Origin: Orthonyx spaldingii
Lineage: Eukaryota > Chordata > Aves > Passeriformes > Orthonychidae
Direction: 5' to 3'
Length of the DNA stretch: 64,000 nt
NCBI GenBank assembly: GCA_013397795.1
Contig: VZTJ01004373.1
Location: 291,739-355,738 of the forward strand
In this document: in pieces, positions 12,590-21,964 of the stretch
How the letters are laid out: each line of letters opens with the position of its first letter
How positions within the stretch are numbered: the stretch's first letter is position 1
Made by a program: the position numbers and the translations under genes
Notes under the pieces: model-generated
The model's input: only the letters and a program-made list of their open reading frames with translations
The model's database searches: none
Told to the model about the DNA's origin: nothing

Positions 12590-12990
12590 GTGCTGCTTAC
12601 CCCAGCCAGCTTTGCGTATTTAAAGTGAGTAAAGGTTTAATTACCAAATGATGACAGTGTCATATGGTTTTGGTGATGGCGCGTGGCATTCGATGAATGC
12701 AGAAGAGGGGAGGATGTGAGAAAGACACTGAGTGGCAGTGGGGAAGCGAGGAAGCTAAAAATGCCAAAGACAGTAAAACATCTGTAATTTGCAATTCGCT
12801 AGTGTTCGCTGATTGCTCATGGATTAAAGATTAAAATCTATTCTCTGGCAGATGGGGGAGAGAGAGAGAGGAAATTCTTACGAGCATGTTTTGCATCTGC
12901 ATTTCATTCTGCTCCTCTTTACAATAATCACGGATGAGGAAATAAACCCAGATCTGGGCTGGCAGGAGGCGGGGAAAGCGCACAATATAG
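12590..12990. promoter_or_regulatory. Candidate conserved non-coding element
   Basis: Clean, non-repetitive sequence with several preserved CpGs and clustered homeodomain-type words: TTAATTA at 12637-12643, the perfect palindrome TGACAGTGTCA at 12652-12662 (two TGACA TALE-type half sites) and GGATTA at 12821-12826. A short (GA)n run lies near 12857-12870. This profile is typical of vertebrate developmental enhancers, but conservation cannot be checked here. Confidence 0.45.
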
Positions 12991-13239
12991 GCAGGACTCA
13001 GCATGCTTCTCCTGCTTGAGAAATGCCAAGCACAGAGAAGAAGCTGACATCAGGATTGCTCTTCGCAATGCCTGGGACTCTGTTTTGGCTGCATGAGGAT
13101 GAATGTTCCCATGAGGCTCGGAAGTGCCAAGAGCCAGAGCAAAGTCTTTCTTCTGGTCACCCCAATTCTGCATTCTGGGGTTTCTTTGATAGGAAGGGGA
13201 CGTTAGCCATCTGTCCTGTCTCAAGGGATGACTGAATCT
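12991..13239. other. Spacer, nothing recognised
   Basis: Mixed DNA between two candidate elements. Open frames on both strands (12928-13254 minus, 13023-13235 plus) look fortuitous. Confidence 0.35.
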
Positions 13240-13430
13240 GGCTACAGTGTCCATGATGTGATGTTAACGCTTGCAGGCAAACAATACAAGTAGAAATAAT
13301 GTTTGCAAGTATAAATCATTTTTATAACTTCAGCTAATCAGAATCTGTCCCTTTTATGGGCATGATGAGCTCTCTCTTTCTCCCTCTCTCATTCTGAGTC
13401 TCACACAGGGTTTCTCAAGTGTGCAGGACA
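13240..13430. promoter_or_regulatory. Candidate conserved non-coding element with an imperfect inverted repeat
   Basis: AT-rich, non-repetitive. CTTGCA-GG-CAAACA at 13270-13283 faces TGTTTGCAAG at 13300-13309, a 10-bp inverted repeat with a 3-base insertion, built around FOX-like CAAACA/TGTTTG words. ATAAATCA and AGCTAATCAG words follow. A (CT)-rich run closes it at about 13370-13395. Confidence 0.35.
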
Positions 13431-14592
13431 TTAAAAGAAAAATGGATAATAAAACTGCAAATACAAGGTCTGCTCCTTAGAGGGGCTGGGTACTACGACT
13501 GTAGTTGGCTTCACTGGAGCCACCACAAGCCCACAGTTTGAGAAGTATGAGGCAGCCTTAGGACTTGTACACCCTGGCAGCCTTGTGGGGGTTAGGGCAC
13601 TCTCCCCCTGTAATGGAACAGAGCCGGTGGTTTCCTGCCTGGCAGATCTGCCTGGTCTGCAGAAATTCTGTTCTTTGGAAGGAATAAGGATTACATCAAA
13701 TGATCAGGACAGCACAAAGGGGTTTACAGTTCCTGCCCCTGCTCCTGGCACTAGCTCAGTTCTTTAGGTAATTGTGGTTGCTAGAAAGGGCAACTTCTCT
13801 CTGTGGCAGTATAACCAGTGTTGGTGAGGAACTGTAGCTCCTTTCTGCTCCATCTGCCTCCCAGTTCAAATACTGCTGGCTTAGCTCCACCTACACCAAC
13901 AGGTTTTTTACCCATGGGGATAAAATTCTGTTGGGTGCCTTTGGGTTGGGTGTCTTTGGAAATGTTGTCTGAATATGAAGCTGCTACCACCTGTCAATGA
14001 CAGTGTTCATTCAACAAACAGCATGCATTGCTGTAATATTTATTATATGAGCATACCTTTTGGTAAATTCATTGTCATATGCTTACCTCCATCTGTATGC
14101 ACATACAGAGATGCTCCTAAATCCCAGTCCTCATCCAACAAACCTATGCACTCTGGCTATTCAAATATTACCATAGCTTTTGAGTCATTGAAGTGAGGTG
14201 CACATGCCAAATGGAACCTAGACTGGGCTGGACTCAGTTCAAATGGTATTTGCTGTGATAATGGAAAAAGGCACTGGTCTAAGTGTCCTTGGGGTCCCTC
14301 CCATCACATCTCTATTGTGTTTCCATGTCCCTACCATAGCTGTGCCTTAGCTGCCAGATCCTCATGCCATGTTGGTGCCTGGGCTCTGTGTGCCCCTGAA
14401 GTAGCCCCATGCCAACCCACAGTAAGCAGATTGTTTCACGGCCAGTACCCACGTCTTTGTAAAGTGTGAAGACACACCTTGTGGGGGAGAAGGGAATGCT
14501 TGTGGATGCTGTTCTGGCAGTCCTGTCTAGATGTTGTGGATCTGCACTCTAACTGGTGAGTGTTGCTGCTGCTCAGTCACCTTTGGGTCTTG
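13431..14592. other. Spacer, nothing recognised
   Basis: Mixed DNA with no coding, RNA or repeat signature. Confidence 0.4.
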
Positions 14593-14624
14593 GTTTATAC
14601 TCTGTCATGGAATAGAGTATAAAC
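14593..14624. repeat. Perfect 11-bp inverted repeat
   Basis: GTTTATACTCT at 14593-14603 and AGAGTATAAAC at 14614-14624 are exact reverse complements with a 10-base spacer. It could form a small hairpin or cruciform. No longer symmetrical element surrounds it. Confidence 0.8.
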
Positions 14625-15029
14625 TTTCTGCTCCTTGATGTTTTTCAGCCCAGTCTGACTGGAATGCTGGGCTTGTGCTTTCTACTGGTTGTAACAGTGT
14701 TAACTGGAGCTAACAGGAAAACTTAACTGGAAGATGTGTTTTTTTCTGAGCAGTGCCTGGTACAACTTGCCTACAGCTTAAGAGAAAACTTAGGGCTCAG
14801 TTTAGAGTTGTGAGAATAAAAAAGCTGAGCTGTACTAGTAGTGGGATGGAAAGATTCTGATGAAGGGAAGTGGATTGTGCTGAGATACATAATCTGATTT
14901 TTTTTTTTTTTAGTCTGGGGAACAACTGGTAAGTGTTGGGATGTAATTTAAATTTTTATTTAAAAAATTGGTTTTATATTTGCATTTGATAAGTGGGAAG
15001 GAAAATGTCAGAGAGAGAAAAAAATGTGC
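14625..15029. other. Spacer with a T-run
   Basis: Contains a T14 homopolymer at 14898-14911 and AT-rich flanks. Nothing else was recognised. Confidence 0.4.
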
Positions 15030-15345
15030 ACAGAAGGAGAAAAAACCCAGATGTGCGTGCAAAAAAGAACCCAACATTTGATTAAGAAGAGGAAAGTGAT
15101 CTCTTTGAATTGGGTCGCTGCTGTTGGACCACTGGGAAAGCTGTGTCTCTGTTTGCAAGTGATCTGTTTCACCAAGCGAAAAAGATGAGGCAGAGCAGAA
15201 GAAAAGCTGAAGAAAGATCAATGGGAGGAGGGGGACAGCATGGCAGATTTAATTAATTACTGCATATTAAAATGTTTGTTTACAGTAACAAACAGCTACA
15301 AGAGGTCTGATGTTAATTAATTTACAGCATTTTTCACCAGTCCCT
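15030..15345. promoter_or_regulatory. Candidate enhancer with paired TTAATTAATT sites and a FOX palindrome
   Basis: TTAATTAATTA at 15249-15259 and TTAATTAATT at 15313-15322 flank an inverted repeat, GTTTGTT (15274-15280) facing AACAAAC (15287-15293), which includes a FOX-type TGTTTAC at 15277-15283. The upstream part has GATTAAG and non-repetitive mixed sequence. Dense, symmetrical homeodomain and forkhead words suggest a regulatory element. No promoter or transcript signature was seen. Confidence 0.45.
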
Positions 15346-16615
15346 TTGCCGTTGCTGGCAGTCAAGGAGGTAACACTGTGGCAGGTAAGATAATCTCTCT
15401 TTGGATTTACAGCAGCATCTTGGAAGTGAGCTGAGGAGGCAGTGCAGTTCTGACTGGCTGCCTCTGCATAGCACAGGACTGAGGGGATCTTGTCCTGCCA
15501 GTGAAAGGGACATTGTTTGGCAGTCTGGGCAAATGGTGCTCCAGTATAGCTTGGGAGCTGGGCAGTGTAAGGGCAGGTGCAAGGCTTGGATAAGAATGGC
15601 AGGCTTTTTGCGATGGGGTTTTGGAGTCATCTTGGTTATGCTGCTGAGGCAGGTGTGCTGTCAGGTTGCAGTTAACTTCACTGTGGGTCCTGCAGCTCCA
15701 AAGAAATCTGGGTAGCTTCTGTGGTATTTAGGACTGTGTAATTTGATTTTTCTCGGATTGGCATGCAGAGAATCACTGTCTCCTCCATGTGTGGAAAATT
15801 CTGGAGTGACATGTTCTGCCCCAAAGGTGGATGTGGTCAGTCCCTGTGGGCACTTTTGTTCCAAGCTGGGATCATTTAGGTATTGGTCGGTTGATACAAA
15901 GGGAGAGCAAACCTGGAACAGCATTTTGCAATTGGAATACGCCTCAATGTGGACATCTTTCTTTGAACAAATCAAAGTTCGGGCTCTAGGGAAATCTATA
16001 CATATGTTCCTCCAGCCCAGTGTGGCTTCTCTACCTGCCCACCTTATGCTCTGGCCTCAATCCTCACCTAGATGGCTTTGGAGGGCAAAGGAGAAATGGC
16101 ATTTTCCTACCCCTGTCCTAATTGTGCTATAGGTATGTCTAGATGCCTTCAAAGGGGGTGAGAAAGTCTATGTGAGCTGAGAAGATGGGTCAGGTCCTAA
16201 GTGCAGTGTGAGAGTTCTGCCAACAGAGGAAAAAAATCTCTAAAGTTTTTTTTATAAAGCTCTGTTTGTTGCTCTGAAATGACTGGAGTGCTCAACAGAG
16301 GTCTGAGGAGCCCTTTCACACACAACACAATGTGCTTATGGATGGACAGGTAATTAAGCATGGAAAGAGCAAGGCTGAGTTTAAAACCTCTGATCCCAGA
16401 TTCACTGGTGTCAACATTAGCAAAGAAGCACTATAGGAGGCCTGTTTTTCACACCTGGCTGGTTCCTCAGGCTGATAGAGCTGTGCTCTGTGCTCTTTTT
16501 CCAGTGAGCCCTTTGTAAAGACATCTGTCTCCTGCTCCTCTTGGTAGGTCTTTTACAACCATAAGGCTGTTAACACCATGGAGAAGATAAGTCATATCTT
16601 ACTCCTATCACGAGT
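15346..16615. other. Spacer, no gene recognised
   Basis: Open frames at 15401-15715 and 15743-16132 on the plus strand have no domain signature and are opposed by similar minus-strand frames. No repeat was recognised. Confidence 0.4.
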
Positions 16616-16670
16616 GAAAGCCTCACAGTTTAAACCCAAGCTGGAGTAAATCAGCATTGTTTCCTGAACT
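16616..16670. repeat. Fragment resembling an old palindromic amniote repeat
   Basis: The words AGCTGGAGTAAATCAGCATTG resemble the AGCTGGTGTAAATCAGCATAG motif that I recall from an interspersed palindromic repeat common in bird, turtle and crocodilian DNA. I am not certain of its library name. The match is short, so this is a weak call. Confidence 0.35.
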
Positions 16671-16819
16671 TCCCTGAACCTCAGTTGTGCCAGCTGTGAG
16701 AGACTGAGCCTCTGTCTTTCAGCTGCCTCAAGGCAAAAAAAGTCTTCTCCCACTTTTGGAAGCTCCTCATAGGAGTTTCTTGGTGTGGCTGCTGGTAGGC
16801 TTTGTTCTTATGTACTTGT
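16671..16819. other. Spacer, nothing recognised
   Basis: Short mixed stretch before the next candidate element. Confidence 0.35.
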
Positions 16820-17190
16820 AGACCTTTGTTGTAATCCCATAATTGATCTTTGTAGTGGCCCTGATATTGGCCCTGTCATTTTAATTGGCAGTTAACACTT
16901 GTAATTTGTCCTTGCTGTATCCCGCCGGCAATTAGCTTTTGTCACTGTGGTTCACTTCCAAGTCCTTGATACATGGTGTTAAGAGGTCCTAACACTGGCC
17001 TTCTTAAACTGCCCTTTGCTGTTTGTAATTTGACCGGCTGTAACTTTGGACATGAGCCACTCTGCTCCACCCTGATCTCCACCATATCCTAATCTCAGCA
17101 TTAACACTCCTTGTAATCTTCCTTTCACTGACCTCTGCAATCAATCCCTGTAACAGAGAATCATAACAGTAATGGAATGATAATCAGCAG
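16820..17190. promoter_or_regulatory. Candidate conserved element with recurring AACACT/TTGTAAT modules
   Basis: TTGTAATTTG occurs at 16899-16908 and 17023-17032. AACACT is followed by TTGTAAT at 16894 and again, with two extra bases, at 17103. A third AACACT lies near 16991. TTAATTGGC is at 16881-16889. There are rare CpGs (CCGCCGG near 16922, ACCGG near 17034) and no repeat-family match. The modular repetition suggests clustered binding sites. Confidence 0.4.
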
Positions 17191-18180
17191 AAGAAAGCAT
17201 GCTAGCAGGGAGGCCTGCTGAAGCACAAGACTCAGAAAACTGGGTTAAACTTTTTTAATTCATGAAACATTCAGATTAACCTTTGTGAGTGTATGCAGAT
17301 AGTATTTACTGGGTGGGTGCTTCTTCATGTCTCTGTCCGTCAAGGCGCCAAATAATTTCTACAATCCAAAGAGAGAATATAGAGTGTGGTGGGTTAAGAA
17401 ATGACAAGGGGTTTTTAGGTACTAAGTGTGGCAGGGTGAGAGTGAGTTTTTCTGTAAGTACCATGTTGTTCAGAGATAAGCCTGCAAGGCAGCAAAACCT
17501 CTGCTGACGAATGATTTCTCAAACCGTTAACCGGCTGAACATAGCTGAACATCTGGGGAAGACACCGGAGCAGCTGTTGCTGCTCTTTAACTTTCCCTCA
17601 GCTTTGCTTTTAACCCGAAAAGTGCTGGCAGAAGGCAACAAATGGGAAAAGTGGCACTTCTCAGAGCAGGTATATCCCTGCCCTGGACAGAGGAGTTGCA
17701 CCGCCCTACAAATGAGATCACAGACCATGGCACAGGGGGTATGTGTTTGCACCTGGCAGTTTTAATGAGAGGGAGATCTATGGCCTTCTAAGAAGCCTAT
17801 AGACATATATGACTCTTGGTCCATCAGAAAATTTCTGTTTTGTAGCTATTTGCTCTTTCCATGGTTAATCCATGTTGCAGTGTAAGGGCAGATAACTTTA
17901 GTGACATCAGATGTCTTACATAGGAATGAAAGCTCTTCTGAAGTGGAAATGCTGCAATTGAGATTTGAGTGTGTTCCTTATGTAAGGAATACTCAAACAA
18001 GGAACTATCTTCTAGAAAGCCTCTTTTGGATCTATGAACAGGAAAAGGTAAAGGCTAAACTTGTAACAGCTTGTACTTACTATGAAAAATGTCACCAATG
18101 TTGGTGGCGAAGCAGAACACAGATGCTTTATTGTGGGTGTTTTAGCATGTTTCTCCTGATGATGGGAAGTGAACAGAGGA
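17191..18180. other. Spacer, nothing firm
   Basis: Mixed DNA. A GTGTGGTGGGTT word near 17386 resembles the start of some bird ERV LTRs, but the following sequence does not continue the match. No gene was recognised. Confidence 0.35.
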
Positions 18181-18275
18181 TTCAGAGACTCTGGGTTTAG
18201 TCCTGCCTATTGTATGAGCTAAGCTGAACTACGCCACTTCTCTGTATCCTGTTTCTTCACTCTTTCTGTGTCTTG
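18181..18275 (-). mobile_element. Possible MIR/CORE-type SINE remnant
   Basis: The order of words (ACTCTGGGTTTAGTCCTGCC, then a gap, then CCACTTCTCTGTATCCTGTTTCTTCA) follows the reverse complement of MIR-type SINEs, which read CTGGGTTC..TCCTGGCTC...CACTTCTCTGTGCCTCAGTTTC. Divergence is heavy and the call is tentative. Confidence 0.35.
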
Positions 18276-18487
18276 TCTGTTCATGGTGTGACAGATGTAA
18301 CATATGGGCTCCCGAGCTCCAGCTGGGCTCCAAGTGCTATTGCAGTAGGTTTCTTGCACTGCTAGTAACATGCTGACTAGGGACAGTGGAGTTATTTGAT
18401 TTAATTTCTGACACATGGTGAACAAATCAGGTTAGGAGATGGCTGAATATCTCCACATGTGAGCCACGTACCAATAATTTCTATAGA
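18276..18487. other. Spacer, possibly unrecognisable CR1 5' flank
   Basis: No recognisable signature. It lies directly upstream of the CR1 3' end but does not align by eye to the preceding CR1 sequence. Confidence 0.35.
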
Positions 18488-18670
18488 GTGGTCAAACACT
18501 GGAACAGGTTTCACAGAGAGCTTGTGTGGTCTCCATCTGTGGAGTTATTTAAAAACTGACTGAATGCAGCCCTGAGCAACCTCCTCTTGTTGATCTTGGT
18601 TTGGACAGGATGGTTGAATAAGACAATCTCTGTAACTCCTTCTGACCTCATCCAGTCAGTGATTTCATGC
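18488..18670 (+). mobile_element. 5'-truncated CR1 LINE, 3' terminal fragment
   Basis: The plus-strand frame from 18488 reads VVKHWNRFHRELV, then SPSVELFKN, an in-frame TGA stop (18557-18559), and then LNAALSNL. This tracks the CR1 ORF2 C-terminus (VVRHWNRLPREVV, SLEVFKA, LDGALSNL) almost residue for residue. The nucleotide sequence then continues through a diverged GACCTCATCCAGTCAGTGATT, matching the CR1 3' end just before its short terminal tandem repeats. 5' truncation is the normal outcome of CR1 retrotransposition. It is dead, and is the strongest taxonomic marker in the window. Confidence 0.88.
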
Positions 18671-19924
18671 TAAAGTGCAGAAAGATCCTGAAGGGGGTCC
18701 TTCTACTGGTACAGGCACTATGGGACATGGTCCTGAAGCAGTCTCCCAGTGACTTCCTGAAAGTCTTTGGATAAGGGGAGCTTGGAAGTGCTGCAGAGTT
18801 GTGAGTGTCTCTGGGACCTGTAGGATGGTCCAGGAAGGATGCTGTACTTCAGAGAGGCCTTTGGGCTGTCTGCTAACAGTCATGCCTTTCCTCCCATCTG
18901 GACTGCAGGTGCTGTGTTTTCTGGAGGACCAGCACAGTCTCTTATCCTGTGTGGGTTTTTGTCATCTCTTGTTTTGTTAGTAACTCTGTGTATGGGTGAT
19001 AGCTGCAGCTGCTCTCTGGGAGACTTGGGTTACTCCCTTTAACAAAAATAATCCAGCACAGAACTCACCAGAGCAGGGAGGAGCCACACTCTTTCTCATG
19101 AGAGTTGTGGCTGCCAGCTCTGCATAGCTCCCACCACTGTCTTGGAGCAGTGGTGTGTTTCTTTTCTTTCCTAGTGTGTCTTGGTATTTCACTTTCTTTT
19201 TTGACAGAGATAAATGATTTCTTTAGATCTGAATAATAAATAAGTAAAATCAATATGCAGGTTGAATTGGAAATTCTGACTCAAGTTCAGGCACATTGAA
19301 AATTCAGTTTGGAAAGTTTATGTCAGTTTTGACTCACAAGGGTTGTAGTGGCATTTGGTAACCATACTTTCTTTCTCATTGTTTTGTTCTTTGTGCTTCT
19401 TGTTCTTTCTAGACTGATTTAGCATAAATAGAATTGAGAGCCAACTCAGCCATGCACTGAAGATACAGTTGGAAATCAGAAATGGGCAGAAAGGCCAGCC
19501 TGAAGGTCTGAGTTGTGAGGCTTCTCTAGGTAAAAGAGTAGCCTTTCCCTCCAAGATCTCATCAACTCACTAGACTGGGAGCTGAGGCTTGAAGAAAAAT
19601 TGTGACTTGTATGGGTTCACCATGTAGTTGCAATACTTGGCAGTATTTTCATTATCTGAGAGTGTATCCAGAATATACCTGGTTTCTGTCTCCTTTCATT
19701 GCAAATTGTTGAGGCAGGTGCTGTATGTCATTACTGATCAGTGCAGAATGTAGTGGAGGGGACTTTGGCCTTCCTAGGAGCCCCTAGGCACTGAGATCAT
19801 ACTTAGTAATGAATAACAGCATATGGGCACGGGGTGATCTCAGACAGGGTCTGATTGCGCTCTCTCCCTGTCTAATGTCTGCGGGGTTTTGATATGAAAC
19901 CAGTGAACTGCACTGATGTGTATT
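18671..19924. other. Spacer, nothing recognised
   Basis: Mixed DNA on both sides of an AT-rich patch near 19200-19260. No gene or repeat was recognised. Confidence 0.4.
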
Positions 19925-19985
19925 AGTGGAGTGTCTGGAGCATTGCTCCTGATTTACACCACTACAAAAGTGATCATAGACTAAG
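19925..19985. repeat. Fragment resembling an old palindromic amniote repeat
   Basis: TTGCTCCTGATTTACACCAC, then AAAAGTGATCATAGA, resembles the motif GTTACTCCTGATTTACACC..GTAAGTGAGATCAGAA that I recall from an old dispersed repeat of reptiles and birds. The family name is uncertain and the match covers only about 45 bases. Confidence 0.4.
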
Positions 19986-20166
19986 CAGGTGCAAATTCAC
20001 ATATTTGATGTAGACCTCTGCCTTCTTGGAGTGTTTTTGAAGTGACTTGCCAGTATATTTTTGCCTGTAAAGCCTCCAATTCTTCTGTGAAGAGCAAAGC
20101 AAATGTTATTTCACAAGGAGAATACAATGTCTGTCTTGACAGAGGCAGCCTATACAAATCTGTAGC
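19986..20166. other. Spacer, nothing recognised
   Basis: Short mixed stretch. Confidence 0.3.
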
Positions 20167-20205
20167 AATAATACCAATAATAATAATAAGAATAATAATA
20201 ATAAT
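20167..20205 (+). repeat. (AAT)n microsatellite
   Basis: Interrupted AAT/ATA trinucleotide run of about 39 bases, broken by ACC and AAG variants. Confidence 0.85.
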
Positions 20206-21947
20206 TGGGTAATCTCCTCTTCAGGATTCAGACTGTGCAGGCAGTTCCTCTGCATTTTGACAGGCTTGTGGCCAGTAAGAAAGCATTAAAAATGATGCAA
20301 GCATTTAGCATTTGTGAACTTAACTCTATAAACTTGATGGACTGAAGAGAATCTTATTGTTCTGTGCTGAGCTGAGAAATCCTCTGGCACTCTGGACACC
20401 TGCCATCTTCCCCCTACTGCCTCTTTTATGTCCTGCTGTGAATCTGCAGTATCTTCTGCAGTGGCAGCAGCTGGCAGGACTCCGGTGCCTTTACCCCCCT
20501 GACAGCTTTCTGTATTTGTACATCACCTTGTGCTACATGGCCCAAGTTCCTGTGCAGGGCTCCTTAGGGCTCCTGCAGTGAGCGTGATAAATAATGACAA
20601 TAAAATATGTCAACAATGAACAACATGACCCTGTAAATCATTGACAGCTAGAGCAAGTGTTTCCTCTTTGGAAAATAGTCACCCTCATGTCTGTGTTATT
20701 CTTTCATCTCTTTATTGTCTTTCCCAAGCTAACACCGGACAGCAGCCATAAAAATCCATGGGGTAAATATGCCAGAGCACATCCACATCTGAGTGGAGCT
20801 GTTGTAGTGTTGGTAGATGCCTTTGTGCAGCCCCGTTGTCCCCAGGACACCCTCCTGTAAAACTAAACTGGGTGTATTATTCCTGTAATCACTCAGTGGG
20901 CATATTTCTGAGAATGAGATCTGAGCCAAGAGCAGAAATCTAATTCAGGATCTCAGACGATCTTTCTTTCTTCTAACTGGTGGCCTTGGGCTCAGAGTGA
21001 CTGACTCACACAAGGAAATGAGTGTGACCTGTACGTTGCTACTGCTGTGTGTGCACGTAAGGGCAATTGAGTTGGTTGATATCTGATGAAATCACTGATG
21101 ACTTTTTGGTGACCTCTGATGGAAAGGTTACGTTTGAGACCAGGAGATTTTTTTCTGCATGGTGGTCTGTCATAAACAACAGCACTTCATTTCCAAATGC
21201 TGGCTCTGCAGGAAACAGCAGCAGTCCAGCTTTTTCAAACTTTCCTGTATAAAACTTGGGGTCTGAACATTTAGTCAGCTTAAATGAGTGTAGCTTCCTG
21301 GGAATAAAAGGAGTTGTACTTGTCTCCACAAGTTGGTTCTTAAACAGGATGCACTGAATACGGTGGGATGCCCGGGTTTCCTATCCCATCCCCTGAATGG
21401 GTGTGCTACTTACACTAACTTTTGAACAGCAGAACATTCTTAGTAGTAGAGAATGTACAACTAAAAATCAAGTCTTTATTTTCAAGGCTTGAAAATGTTG
21501 GTCAGAGAACAACACACATGATCTCTTGCAGGTCTCTGGAACTGACACATATCTGATTTGTCTGCAGTTTGGTAGCAAGTAAAGAGAGAACTGGGTCACA
21601 TACTCTCTGGTTTATATATAGCCACTGATGTTTAGGAATAAAGTCAGGGAATAGTCAGAGACATGAGTTAGAGGAAGATGGAAACCTCTCCCTACTGGTT
21701 ACTTTGAAGAGGGACAGTGTGCAGAGTTGAAGGCTGTGGATCACACAGTACAGAAAATAGGTGATGGTAAGGAATGTCAGCCTCCTGAGCTGTGGGGCTG
21801 ACAAGGAGGTGAGGAGCCAGACAGACCAGAATACATAATTTGCAGCCAATGGCCCCAGTGTTATCTTTCTTCACCAGTGAGCAGTCTTGCCCCATCTTTA
21901 TTTGTCATAGAGCTGGCCTGTCTTCCACGTGAAAAATTTGTACTGAC
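20206..21947. other. Spacer with a weak candidate element
   Basis: Mostly unremarkable. The AT-rich stretch at about 20580-20660 (GATAAATAATGACAATAAAA, ATCATTGACAGCTAG) has TALE/homeodomain-like words and could be a small regulatory element, but the evidence is thin. Confidence 0.35.
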
Positions 21948-21964
21948 TGTGTGTGTGTGTGTAT
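21948..21964 (+). repeat. Short (GT)n microsatellite
   Basis: A run of GT dinucleotides followed by TATAAATATGTATC. Too short to be notable. Confidence 0.7.

Noticed and set aside
17386..17510. GTGTGGTGGGTT word reminiscent of a bird endogenous-retrovirus LTR start
   Set aside because: The similarity is limited to about 11 bases. The following sequence does not continue the match, and no second LTR, primer-binding site or internal region was seen.
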